A DNA stretch of 64,000 nucleotides, from positions 62,001 to 126,000 of the forward strand of contig NZ_JADNOP010000011.1 in assembly GCF_015557635.1 (NCBI RefSeq), given 5' to 3'. Within the stretch, counting starts at the first letter, position 1; each line of letters starts with the position of its first letter. A model generated the notes under the pieces. It had not been told where the DNA came from. It searched no databases and saw only the letters and a program-made list of their open reading frames with translations. The DNA comes from Fusicatenibacter saccharivorans (GTDB lineage Bacteria; Bacillota; Clostridia; Lachnospirales; Lachnospiraceae). The position numbers and the translations under genes were made by a program. Below, piece after piece: positions 36,938 through 45,795 of the stretch.

Positions 36938-38653
36938 TTGAAAAAACGCTTTTCCAAAATTTCCATACACTCACTTGGTTTTCGTATTTTTGTTCTGCTT
37001 GCAGTCATGATCGTCCTTTTTTGCGCGCTTGTCGCGTACAACAACACAGCCGCTTTCGGTCTGATGCTGGAGCGGATCCATGAGAACTCGGAAAATACAC
37101 TGGTTCTGTACCAGAAAAGCCTGGATGAAAATCTTTCCCGCACGGAAACCTACCTCTATGTTTTCGCATTAAATGATGCCGATCTTCTTTCCCTCCGCGC
37201 AGCAGAACCACAGACAACCAACTGGTATATCACATTAAACCGAATCAAAAAAAGCTTTGAAAACGCAACGCCAAACTATACCGTAGACGGCTTTTTCTGC
37301 TATCAGGAAGCCACAGATGCCCTGGTCCTCTATGACCAGACCACCAACCCGACACCGTTCCTCTGGAACTATATCCGTGAAATCGCCAAAACAGAGGATC
37401 CGTCCTCTGTATGGAATCTCAACGAAATCAACGGGAAATATTACCTTGTCCGTATTCTGAACCTGAACGGATATCTGCTCGGCGCGTACATTTCCACGGA
37501 TACACTCCTTGGCACTCTGGTCGATACAAAAACGCAGGACAGTCTTCTGTATTTTTCCGATGGTCCCCTTCTTCTGCGCACCCCGTCAAACGATGTCTGC
37601 CTGGAGGCTCCCCGCTTGAAATGGCGACGATATCCTTCCTACGACATTGATGGAACCTCCTGGATGGCTGTTTCACATGAACTGAACGAAACACCGCTGT
37701 CGCTGACCCTGCTTTTAAAGGCTTCGGAATACACCAAATATCAGAGCAGCTTTTATCTTCTCGCCCTGATCGTTTCGCTCGGTCTGTTCGTAATCTGGCT
37801 GCTCCTGTCTGCTTCCCTGCACCGCTGGGTTCTTCACCCGGTTCACATGCTGACGCATGCGCTGGAACAGCTCCGCGGCGGTGATCTCAAGGTGCGGATT
37901 CCGGATGACGCTATGCTCGACGAATTCCGGAAAATGACGACCGCTTTCAACGATATGGTCGAAGAGATCGATGATCTGAAAATCGCGAATTACGAAAAAC
38001 AGCTCGCCCGTCAGAAGCTGGAAGCGCTTTACCTGAAGCAGCAGATCACGCCGCATTTTATGATCAACTGCCTGAACACCATTTATCAGCTGACTGAAAA
38101 TAACCATGCGGACCTGGCACGGCAGATGCTTCAGAACCTGAGTGTACATCTGCGCTATACGCTTTCCTCCGGCCAGACCGTCTCGCTTTTAGAAGAGCTA
38201 AACCTTGTAAAAAACTACGTGGAGCTTTCCTCCATCCGCTATCCCGGCGCGCTGCGCCTGCTCCCTTCCTGCGAAGAATCGCTGCACAATGCAACGGTTG
38301 TGCCGCTTATGCTCCTGAACTTTGTGGAAAACACGATCAAATATGAGGTCGTTATGGGGAAAGTGCTGGACATGCATATCGATATCACCGCGCAGGAAGA
38401 AAATCAGTGCACCCGTCTTCATATCTGTATCTGGGATACCGGATGCGGTTTTTCCGAGGATATACTTGCCGTGCTGCAAAAGCTTGATACCTATGTAAAC
38501 TCCGAGCAGGAACACATCGGCATCACAAACGTGGTGCTCCGCCTCCGCCAGATTTTTCCCGACGCAGCTTTTGCTTTTGGCAACCGCCCCGGCGCAGGCG
38601 CTCAGATTACCATTGATTTTCCTTACGTTCCCTTTTTCCGCATCGACGGATAA
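36938..38653 (+). CDS. YesM-type sensor histidine kinase
   Basis: A 571-aa membrane kinase. It has TM1 at 15-35, an extracellular sensor (36-270), TM2 at 271-292 and HAMP at about 293-345. The His_kinase domain has H373 in QQITPHFMINCLN, and the HATPase domain shows NFVENTIKYE and DTGCGFSE. A TTG start at 36938 is preferred because GAGGAG lies 7 nt upstream; the ATG at 36914 would add eight residues and overlap that site. It probably senses an extracellular oligosaccharide or binding protein and phosphorylates the response regulator encoded 35 bp downstream. Confidence 0.93.
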   Translation: MKKRFSKISIHSLGFRIFVLLAVMIVLFCALVAYNNTAAFGLMLERIHENSENTLVLYQKSLDENLSRTETYLYVFALNDADLLSLRAAEPQTTNWYITLNRIKKSFENATPNYTVDGFFCYQEATDALVLYDQTTNPTPFLWNYIREIAKTEDPSSVWNLNEINGKYYLVRILNLNGYLLGAYISTDTLLGTLVDTKTQDSLLYFSDGPLLLRTPSNDVCLEAPRLKWRRYPSYDIDGTSWMAVSHELNETPLSLTLLLKASEYTKYQSSFYLLALIVSLGLFVIWLLLSASLHRWVLHPVHMLTHALEQLRGGDLKVRIPDDAMLDEFRKMTTAFNDMVEEIDDLKIANYEKQLARQKLEALYLKQQITPHFMINCLNTIYQLTENNHADLARQMLQNLSVHLRYTLSSGQTVSLLEELNLVKNYVELSSIRYPGALRLLPSCEESLHNATVVPLMLLNFVENTIKYEVVMGKVLDMHIDITAQEENQCTRLHICIWDTGCGFSEDILAVLQKLDTYVNSEQEHIGITNVVLRLRQIFPDAAFAFGNRPGAGAQITIDFPYVPFFRIDG

Positions 38654-38688
38654 CCGGAACAGCTAAAAATATGTTTTGGGAGGTTATT

Positions 38689-40269
38689 ATGAACCTGTTA
38701 ATTGTAGACGATGAATATTATACCGTCGAAAGCATTTCCAACAAAATCCGCACACTACGCCCGGACTTTTTTGAGATTTTCTGTGCCTACAATCTGACAC
38801 AGGCATTGGAAGCCTTTTCCGCGCATCCGATTGATCTGATGATTTGTGATATCGAGATGCCCGGCGGTTCCGGCCTCGAACTGCTTGACCAGATCCGCCA
38901 GGCACACTACGAAACCGTCTGCATTTTTCTGACCGCCTATGCAAAATTTGAATATATTTCCCGCGCTATGAAGCTTTCCAGCAGTGACTATCTGTTGAAG
39001 CCGCTGGACGACCATGCTCTTCTGGAAGCTCTTGACAAAGCCTGTGCGCAATGTGAAAAGCAGCAGAAGGACCACGTCAACACCCTTCATGCCAATTACT
39101 GGAAGGAAAGTGAGCTCCCGCTTGCGGAACAGTTTTTCCTCGACCTGTTAAATGGCAGTATTTCCTCTGCTCCTTCCGAAGTGATGGATGAAATCCGCTA
39201 TCGCCGTCTGAATGTCGAACTGATTCATCAGCCCCTCTGTCCGCTTCTGATCCAGACCGGACAGACGAACTCCTTTTCTCCGACCGACAACCGTACCCTG
39301 TATGAATTTGCCTTAAAAAATATTGCCCGGGAATATTTTTTTGAACCCGGCGAGCTGCCGCTGACGATCCGTGTGCTTGATGGTTTTTATCTTCTGCTTC
39401 TCCCGGCCTCCACACACTCTCGGGACGCCGTGATTGGCCGATGCCGTCAGGCCCTGACCGACTTTGTGACACACTTTCCGTTCTCGATCAACTTTTTCGT
39501 TGATCAGAAGGTCTGTCTCCCGGAAGACCTGCGAAAAGCTTTTCTTTCCATGAAAGCCTTCGCCGGAAAGAACGTCACCTACGAAAATCACGTTTTCGAT
39601 CTTGCCGCTGAAACCGAAGCTCCTGTTCAGACGCCTTTTCAGCCGATTCCATCTGACCGCTGGTCCGATCTTCTCACATCCGGAAGAACGGAACAGCTTC
39701 AGATTGAGGTTTTCGCTTTCTTAAATCAGACGAAAAGCTCCGGCACTGCTACACGGGAATTTCTGACCGGCTTTTACTATCAGTTCCTGCAGCTGCTGTT
39801 TCGCCAGATGGATCATCCGGGCAGCGAAGACGAAGCCTTCCGCCGCCAGATTACCGTTGCTTCCCCGGAGCAGACCTTCTCCTCGTTTGGTGCTTTACGA
39901 GAATGGATTTCCAACAGTCTTCTGCTGTTCACACAAAGCCGTCAGGCAGCCGCTTCCCAGGACACGGCTGTTGCCACCGTGAAGGCATATATCGAATCGC
40001 ACCTCTCCGACGAGCTGGATCGCGATACGCTTGCGGCCATGGTATACCTGAACGCCGATTATCTGTCCCATCTCTTCAAAAAAGACACGGGAAGTTCTCT
40101 CATCAACTACATCATCGACCGCCGGATTGCTCGCTCCAAGGAGCTTCTCGCAAAGGGCGAAATGAGCATCCGCGACATTGCCATCACCTGCGGCTTCCAG
40201 AATATTTCGTACTTCTCCCGCCAGTTTAAAAAATCGACGGGCATGACACCACGGCAGTTTAGAAATTAA
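38689..40269 (+). CDS. YesN-type AraC-family response regulator
   Basis: A 526-aa regulator. The receiver domain is at 1-120, with phosphoacceptor D54 in MICDIEMPGG and an acidic pocket at D7/D8. A long linker domain follows, and two AraC helix-turn-helix motifs lie at about 428-526 (DRDTLAAMVYLNADYLSHLFKKDTG and IRDIAITCGFQNISYFSRQFKKSTG). MNLLIVDDE at 38689 follows GGGAGG. It is co-transcribed with the kinase. The 21-bp-phased direct repeats before the importer and esterase operons fit its double HTH as targets. Confidence 0.93.
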   Translation: MNLLIVDDEYYTVESISNKIRTLRPDFFEIFCAYNLTQALEAFSAHPIDLMICDIEMPGGSGLELLDQIRQAHYETVCIFLTAYAKFEYISRAMKLSSSDYLLKPLDDHALLEALDKACAQCEKQQKDHVNTLHANYWKESELPLAEQFFLDLLNGSISSAPSEVMDEIRYRRLNVELIHQPLCPLLIQTGQTNSFSPTDNRTLYEFALKNIAREYFFEPGELPLTIRVLDGFYLLLLPASTHSRDAVIGRCRQALTDFVTHFPFSINFFVDQKVCLPEDLRKAFLSMKAFAGKNVTYENHVFDLAAETEAPVQTPFQPIPSDRWSDLLTSGRTEQLQIEVFAFLNQTKSSGTATREFLTGFYYQFLQLLFRQMDHPGSEDEAFRRQITVASPEQTFSSFGALREWISNSLLLFTQSRQAAASQDTAVATVKAYIESHLSDELDRDTLAAMVYLNADYLSHLFKKDTGSSLINYIIDRRIARSKELLAKGEMSIRDIAITCGFQNISYFSRQFKKSTGMTPRQFRN

Positions 40270-40313
40270 AAAAATCCGGCCTTCCTTTTGCATATCGGAA
40301 AGCCGGATTTTTT
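40268..40313. terminator. Bidirectional terminator between the response regulator and permease genes
   Basis: Arms AAAAATCCGGC-TTCC/GGAA-GCCGGATTTTT separate two convergent operons, with T-runs on both strands. Confidence 0.93.
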
Positions 40314-40332
40314 GGATTCACTTACTTTTTTA

Positions 40333-41232
40333 TCAGCCCTTCACGCCGCCAAGGGTAATACCTTTTACAAAGTTTTTCTGGATGAACGGATAAATGATCA
40401 TGATCGGCAGAATACCAAGTGCTGCCATCGCCATACGAACCGTTCCGGATGGGATCTGGGAGAGGCCTTCGCCTGCCTGCGCCATGTTGTTGGCGTTCTG
40501 CGTCAGCGCCTGAATATTCTGCATCAGACGGTTCAGCAGGTTCTGGATACTGTAGAGATCCGTTCTCTTTGTCAGATAGATATAACCATTGTTCCAGTCA
40601 TTCCAGTAAGCGATACCGGAGAACATGGCAACCGTTGTGATAATCGGTTTGGACAGCGGAATTGCAATTTTCCACATGGTCTGGAATTCGTTTGCACCGT
40701 CAATGTAGGCAGCCTCGAGAATTTCATCCGGCACACCGGTGACAAAGTAGCTCTTCATCAGGAGAACGTTAAATGCGCTCATCATCAGAGACGGAACCAG
40801 CAGTCCAAAGAACGTATCTTTCACATGAAATACGGTCGTGTAATTGATATAAGTCGGTACAAGGCCTCCATTGAACAACATGGTAAAGAATACCAGGAAA
40901 GTCAGGACATTTCGTCCCGGCAGCCCCTTTTTCGAAAGGCCGTAGGCCAGACAGGTTGTCAATGCAAGGCTGCATACAACGCCGGTTGCGGTCAGGATAA
41001 AGGACATTCCATAGGCTTTGATTACCATGGAGCTGCTGGATGTGAATACCCACTCATAAGCGTAGGTACTCCACTTTTCCGGCAGAAAAGAGTATCCATT
41101 CTGTAACAGAGTTGCATTGTCAGTCAATGAGGAAATGAACATCAACAGAATCGGAATGATCGCGAGCAGTGTCAGAATTGTCATGACCAGATGACCGAAA
41201 AAGCTATAAATTTTATCTTCTCTTGTTTTCAT
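40333..41232 (-). CDS. Sugar ABC transporter permease, LplC type (second importer)
   Basis: A 299-aa membrane subunit with six hydrophobic segments, the EAA loop LEAAYIDGANEFQTM (about 190-204) and the conserved ending FVKGITLGGVKG. It is the third gene of the importer operon, 10 bp after its LplB-type partner. The substrate is inferred from the neighbouring hydrolases to be a plant-derived oligosaccharide. Confidence 0.94.
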   Translation of the reverse strand: MKTREDKIYSFFGHLVMTILTLLAIIPILLMFISSLTDNATLLQNGYSFLPEKWSTYAYEWVFTSSSSMVIKAYGMSFILTATGVVCSLALTTCLAYGLSKKGLPGRNVLTFLVFFTMLFNGGLVPTYINYTTVFHVKDTFFGLLVPSLMMSAFNVLLMKSYFVTGVPDEILEAAYIDGANEFQTMWKIAIPLSKPIITTVAMFSGIAYWNDWNNGYIYLTKRTDLYSIQNLLNRLMQNIQALTQNANNMAQAGEGLSQIPSGTVRMAMAALGILPIMIIYPFIQKNFVKGITLGGVKG

Positions 41233-41242
41233 ACCGTTCCTC

Positions 41243-42181
41243 CTAGATCAGCGCGCTGTCGCGGTCAATTTTACGTACCAGCAGGTTTGCGCCAAGCACC
41301 AGAATAAATCCTACGATAGACTGGTAAACACCGGCTGCGGCAGACATCGAAACGTTGCCCATCTGAAGCAGTCCGCGGTATACGTAGGTATCAATTGTGT
41401 TTGTTGTGGAATACAGGGCTCCCTGGTTCATCGGCACCTGATAAAAGAGTCCGAAGTCAGAGTAGAAAATTCTTCCGATTGCCATCATGGTCAGCATGAT
41501 AATGGTCGGACGCAGAAGCGGCAGGGTGATATATTTGATCTGCTGCCATCTCGTCGCACCATCGATTTTGGCTGACTCATAGAAGGATTTATCAAATCCC
41601 ATCAGTGTTGCCAGATATACAATACAGTTGTAACCAACCGACTTCCATGCACTGACAAAAATCAGGATAAACGGCCAGTATTTCGGCTCTGAATACCAGG
41701 AAACCGGATCTTTTCCCAGTGCCTTTAAAATCGTATTGTTGATAAATCCGTTTTCTACACTGAAGAACGCGAAAACGAGATATCCGATGATAACGGTGGA
41801 GAGGAGGTTCGGAAGAAGGATGGCGCTCTGGTAAACTTTTTTCCGTTTTCCTTCCAGCTCACTCAAGACAATAGCTACTGCGATTGCCAGTGTTGTGTTG
41901 ATTACGATAAATGCCACATTGTAGAGAATGGTATTTCGTGTAATAACAAAGGCATCGCTTGTCGTAAACAGATATTCAAAGTTTTTCAGTCCTACCCATG
42001 GACTTCCGTAGATGCCCTTTCCGGCATTGTACTGTTTGAATGCAATTACGAGGCCCGGCAGAGGCATGTAATTGTTGATAAACAGATAAATGAGGCCCGG
42101 CAGCATCAGAATATAGATCGGCAGAAAGCGTACAAATGTTTTTCGTCTTTTCTGGCTCTTCTGACTTTTCACTCTTGCCAT
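41243..42181 (-). CDS. Sugar ABC transporter permease, LplB type (second importer)
   Basis: A 312-aa membrane permease. EAA-loop sequence is YESAKIDGATRWQQI; the Ser in place of the usual second Ala is a mild variation. The start MARVKSQKS at 42181 has AAGGAG 10 nt upstream; an ATG three codons earlier is too close to that site. The basic N-terminus precedes six membrane segments. It is co-transcribed with the binding protein upstream and LplC-type permease downstream. Confidence 0.93.
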   Translation of the reverse strand: MARVKSQKSQKRRKTFVRFLPIYILMLPGLIYLFINNYMPLPGLVIAFKQYNAGKGIYGSPWVGLKNFEYLFTTSDAFVITRNTILYNVAFIVINTTLAIAVAIVLSELEGKRKKVYQSAILLPNLLSTVIIGYLVFAFFSVENGFINNTILKALGKDPVSWYSEPKYWPFILIFVSAWKSVGYNCIVYLATLMGFDKSFYESAKIDGATRWQQIKYITLPLLRPTIIMLTMMAIGRIFYSDFGLFYQVPMNQGALYSTTNTIDTYVYRGLLQMGNVSMSAAAGVYQSIVGFILVLGANLLVRKIDRDSALI

Positions 42182-42260
42182 GTTTTTCATTCTCCTTTTT
42201 TCTTATCCGCAGCCGGTCCTGAAGCGTTCCGGTTTTGACAGATTTTTCTCTTCTTACAAC

Positions 42261-42290
42261 CTGCGCCGTCCTGTTTTTGGGACGGCGCAG
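42261..42290 (-). other. Stable hairpin between binding-protein and permease genes
   Basis: Perfect 11-bp arms CTGCGCCGTCC/GGACGGCGCAG. The minus-strand side downstream has no T-run, so it more likely protects the 3' end of the binding-protein mRNA than ends transcription, raising binding protein over permease. Confidence 0.65.
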
Positions 42291-42317
42291 TCATTTTTTG
42301 GTCTAAATTCTTAAACT

Positions 42318-43868
42318 TTATTTGTTTGCTTCCTGCCATGCTGCAAGCTGTGCCTTTTTCTCGTCGATAATCTTCTGGAGGCCTGCAGTCATCATCTTAT
42401 CATTCATCTCAGCAATTCCGGTCTCCGGGTCTACAAAGCCGTACTCTACGCTGGTCTGATACTCGTTGTATACGTTCTGTACTGCTGTGAGCTCGTTTGC
42501 CACATTTGTGCTGTCAAAGGAGAAACCGCTTGCCTTAGAAACCTTTGCATTGGTGTTAAACTCTTTCATCTTTGTCCACAGATCCGGGTCATTTCCTTCC
42601 CATACGTGGGTCAGGAACTGGTTCGGCATCATCCATCCCATGGAATGGTTCCATCCGGAGTTGGATGCGGCTACACCGTCTGCGTAAGTAGCAAGTCCGT
42701 CATCGCCAATTTTATAATGTGTTCCCTCAATGCCCCATGCCAGAAGATTTGCAACATCAGCATTCGTGTAGCACTCGTTCAGGAATTTCATAGCTGCTTC
42801 TTTGTGCTGTGCAGAAATCGGAATAGTCCAAGGCATACCAGCCACTGAAGTAGAACTGATATAGTCATCCAAGGTCTGGAAAATCGTCATATCGCGTCCG
42901 GTCAGGGTGGTCTCCTGCGCTTTGATGCCAGGCTTTCCACCTGTGGTATAGCTCATCAGAGTTCCGGCTTTTACCAGCTCACCAACTGCTGTTGTATCGG
43001 TCGATGCATCGGCACTGATATAGCCTTTCTGATTGTAATCATACAGTCTCGCGCAATAATTCTTGTAGAAATCGCTCTCGAAGAGATTGACAACATCAAG
43101 GTTCTGGCCATAGTCAAGCAAAACACCAAACACATTTCCACCAAGGGAGTCTACGTTGGAGAACTGAGACATAGAACCTGTTGTCGGACGATAAACCTCT
43201 TTGTCCGGATATTTTTCATGCAGCTGCGCATAAATATCATTTAATTCATCCAGACTGATTTTTACAATCTCATCATCACTTTTTACTTCGTAGCCAATTC
43301 CATCAAGATACTCTGTTGCGATCGCAGCACATCCACGTCCCTGTGCAATGTCCCGGTTGCTTGGAAGGCCATAGAGAACTCCGTTTACACGGCAGGCATC
43401 AATGTTATCCTGTCCAACTGCTTCTGCGATGTCCGGTCCGTAGGTTGCAAGAAGATCGTTCTCATCCAGATCGGAAAGGTATCCCTGCTGAATTCCGGTC
43501 TGATACGAGAATCCTACGCATGCAAGCACATCGATTTCCTCGTTTGCGGAAAGCGCCAGCGTCGTATTCTGATTAAAAGATCCAAAATCGGTAATAGAAA
43601 GCTCAACTTCAACGCCAATCTTATCTCTTGTAATATCATTGATTGCTTCCTGTACTTTCTCAGTGTCTGCCGGAGCACCCGTCCAGGTCGGGAAGCTTAC
43701 GATGATTTTCTCTACTTCTCCGCTTCCGTTCTCTGCTGTGCTGGATGCGGTACTCTTATCCTTGGAATCTGTCTTACTGGAATCCGAGCTTCCGCCGCTG
43801 CTTCCGCATGCAGCCATGGAGCATGCCATGATCGATGCCATGAAAATCGCTGCTACTTTCTTTTTCAT
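42318..43868 (-). CDS. Sugar ABC transporter solute-binding lipoprotein (second importer)
   Basis: A 516-aa lipoprotein with signal peptide 1-20 (MKKKVAAIFMASIMACSMAA) and lipidated Cys21, then a Ser/Lys/Asp-rich linker. The rest is a family 1 binding fold with a DUF3502-like C-terminus. The start at 43868 has GAGG 9 nt upstream; a 50-codon in-frame extension runs through the promoter and is rejected. It is first in the importer operon, behind a TATAAT -10 box and a 21-bp-phased direct repeat. Confidence 0.94.
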   Translation of the reverse strand: MKKKVAAIFMASIMACSMAACGSSGGSSDSSKTDSKDKSTASSTAENGSGEVEKIIVSFPTWTGAPADTEKVQEAINDITRDKIGVEVELSITDFGSFNQNTTLALSANEEIDVLACVGFSYQTGIQQGYLSDLDENDLLATYGPDIAEAVGQDNIDACRVNGVLYGLPSNRDIAQGRGCAAIATEYLDGIGYEVKSDDEIVKISLDELNDIYAQLHEKYPDKEVYRPTTGSMSQFSNVDSLGGNVFGVLLDYGQNLDVVNLFESDFYKNYCARLYDYNQKGYISADASTDTTAVGELVKAGTLMSYTTGGKPGIKAQETTLTGRDMTIFQTLDDYISSTSVAGMPWTIPISAQHKEAAMKFLNECYTNADVANLLAWGIEGTHYKIGDDGLATYADGVAASNSGWNHSMGWMMPNQFLTHVWEGNDPDLWTKMKEFNTNAKVSKASGFSFDSTNVANELTAVQNVYNEYQTSVEYGFVDPETGIAEMNDKMMTAGLQKIIDEKKAQLAAWQEANK

Positions 43869-43941
43869 TCTTTCATCCTCACTTTTATCTTTTTGTTTTG
43901 TTTCGTTTTTGAGTTTCGGCCGTGACTCATTTGATGATCTT

Positions 43942-44007
43942 ATTATATCTGCTTTCCCACCTCCAAAAAAGAACAATTCTGCGATGAATTTGCACTTTTC
44001 TGCGGTT
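43942..44007 (-). promoter_or_regulatory. YesN-regulator operator and promoter of the second importer
   Basis: On the minus strand, CCGCAGAAAAGTG (centred on 44000-44004) and TCGCAGAAT (43976-43984) form direct repeats whose CGCAG cores are exactly 21 bp apart. The -10 TATAAT (43942-43947) starts 28 bp after the proximal repeat, and the -35 region is poor. This is the layout of a class II AraC-type activator site. The same design recurs at 47294-47359. Confidence 0.78.
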
Positions 44008-44034
44008 TCTTTCCACATTTTGTATGGTTTTTTA

Positions 44035-45648
44035 TCACTTTCCGGTTTTTTCTATGCATTCTGCTATCAGCATCCAGTCTCCATCCGCCGGTTTCTTTGG
44101 CATAATGCACGACTCTTCACGCACTTCCACCTGGGTTTCTGCTTTTTCTGTCTGTCCCGTTCTCGGATCAAACCAGGAAATTGCATAAATTCCGTCGCAA
44201 AGGCCTGCGAGCGGTGTACTCATGCCATCCATCTCTCCGTAATAAATCAGTGCTCTCGTTTTATCCCAGCTGATCGTGGCAGCCGCAAGTTTATTGGCAA
44301 ACGGACTGATACTCTCTTCCATTTCTGCCGGATCGTACGGCACCATCTCCTCAAAATGATGTTCCTCATAGAAACGTTTCAGATATCCCATCTGTGCGCC
44401 TCCGGGACCGTCAATGGCTTTTGCCCAGGTGATACCAAACTTGTTGAATGCATTAAAATCCGGGTTGATGTCGCTTACCTCCCAGATATTATCCCAGATT
44501 CCCTGCGCACCGTACGTATAGCCGCAGCCGCCGGTCTGGACTGCCATGTATGCCACGCGGCGCAGCATTGCATCGGTGCAGAGCCGGGTTCCGTTTTCTT
44601 CCAGTGTGGAACAGTATTCATACAGCGACTCGCCTTCAATGAACGGTTTTGTTCCGTGCTTCTTCCGATAGGTCCGGTACCAGGACGGATTGATCGGAAA
44701 ATCGCCGTGTCCGGCCTGATTCAGTACAAAATCAAACCACGATTCGTCATAATAGTAATCTGCAAACGGGCGTTCATTCGTGTAATGTGCGGTCTGCAGT
44801 GTTCCATAGCCGTCCATTTTTTCCACATACTTTGCGACCTCACGCCAGCCTTTGATGGCTGTTTCCCGCGGTTTTCCCGGAAAGTAGCCTGCCACTTCGC
44901 CTGCCAGCGTCCACACAACCGGAAGGGCGCCATAACGGGCAATGATGTAGCGTGCCAGATGTTTCTGGTGCTCTACGCCCTGTTCGATCGATCCGGACCA
45001 GGCAAAGCCGAGTGCATTGATAAAGCCGAGATCAGCGAGATACTGCATGCGGCGGTCAAGTTCCTTCTGATAAAATGCCACATTTGGCACATCATCCGTG
45101 GCATCTGTTTCCCAGTAACGACTCTTCTGTTCCTTCCAGCTGTCGCTTCGAAGGTTCGTCTGATAAACGTTATAGCCCTGTTCCTTCCTGCGATCCGCCA
45201 TGCCACGGAACATGCTTGTCATCTGCGGATGGTTCGACTCATCCCACCGCTCACCAAAAGCAAATTCCCAGTGCGTATCGCCGAGCCAGAAAAACGGTGT
45301 TCCGTCTGCATACGTCAGATATTTTCCTGATGGATGCACTTTCAGAAATCCGTGCTGATAGATAGCAAGATTTCCTTCGTATGGAATACATTCGATTGTT
45401 CCCTGCACTCCGGAAAGTCCCGTCTCCTCCGGTGCTTCCAGTCTATAGCTCCACATTCCGGTTTCGGTCGGCGCAAAGGCAATCCGATAGGTATTTCCGC
45501 CGTCCCAGTACGCTTCTCTTCTGATCTTTCGGCCGGAAGGCCCTGTAAAAATTCCCAGGACCGAAACATCGAGGAATGGATTGTCGTATGTTTTCTCACT
45601 TTGAAACGATAAAATAATTTGTCTCCACTGTTCTGCTTTCATCCCCAT
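44035..45648 (-). CDS. DUF4038-type (apiosidase-like) glycoside hydrolase
   Basis: A 537-aa cytoplasmic enzyme. Residues 15-90 form a DUF5060-like beta domain (YWDGGNTYRIAFAPTETGMWSY), 100-440 the DUF4038 barrel (GTPFFWLGDTHWEFAF), and the C-terminal 90 residues a beta domain. Likely acid/base is E251 in VVWTLAGEV and likely nucleophile E340 in FIEGES. AAAGGAG lies 8 nt before the ATG. It lies between an esterase gene and the importer operon and probably cleaves the imported oligosaccharide. The precise linkage is unknown. Confidence 0.87.
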   Translation of the reverse strand: MGMKAEQWRQIILSFQSEKTYDNPFLDVSVLGIFTGPSGRKIRREAYWDGGNTYRIAFAPTETGMWSYRLEAPEETGLSGVQGTIECIPYEGNLAIYQHGFLKVHPSGKYLTYADGTPFFWLGDTHWEFAFGERWDESNHPQMTSMFRGMADRRKEQGYNVYQTNLRSDSWKEQKSRYWETDATDDVPNVAFYQKELDRRMQYLADLGFINALGFAWSGSIEQGVEHQKHLARYIIARYGALPVVWTLAGEVAGYFPGKPRETAIKGWREVAKYVEKMDGYGTLQTAHYTNERPFADYYYDESWFDFVLNQAGHGDFPINPSWYRTYRKKHGTKPFIEGESLYEYCSTLEENGTRLCTDAMLRRVAYMAVQTGGCGYTYGAQGIWDNIWEVSDINPDFNAFNKFGITWAKAIDGPGGAQMGYLKRFYEEHHFEEMVPYDPAEMEESISPFANKLAAATISWDKTRALIYYGEMDGMSTPLAGLCDGIYAISWFDPRTGQTEKAETQVEVREESCIMPKKPADGDWMLIAECIEKTGK

Positions 45649-45721
45649 TTTGTTTTCTCCTTTATCTGCACAGAGCGCGCCCGGCTTTTCTTTCGGGTAC
45701 GCTCCTCGAATCTGATTTTAT

Positions 45722-45752
45722 GGTTGTCGTTCACTTCCGGTGAACGGCAACC
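45722..45752 (-). other. Intercistronic hairpin before the DUF4038-type gene
   Basis: Arms GGTTGTCGTTCAC/GTGAACGGCAACC with a TTCCG loop. A T-run is weak on the minus strand, so read-through from the upstream esterase gene is plausible. Confidence 0.6.
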
Positions 45753-45795
45753 TTTATTCTGTTCAAAAGCCGGCTGTATCTGTTTGTTATTTTTT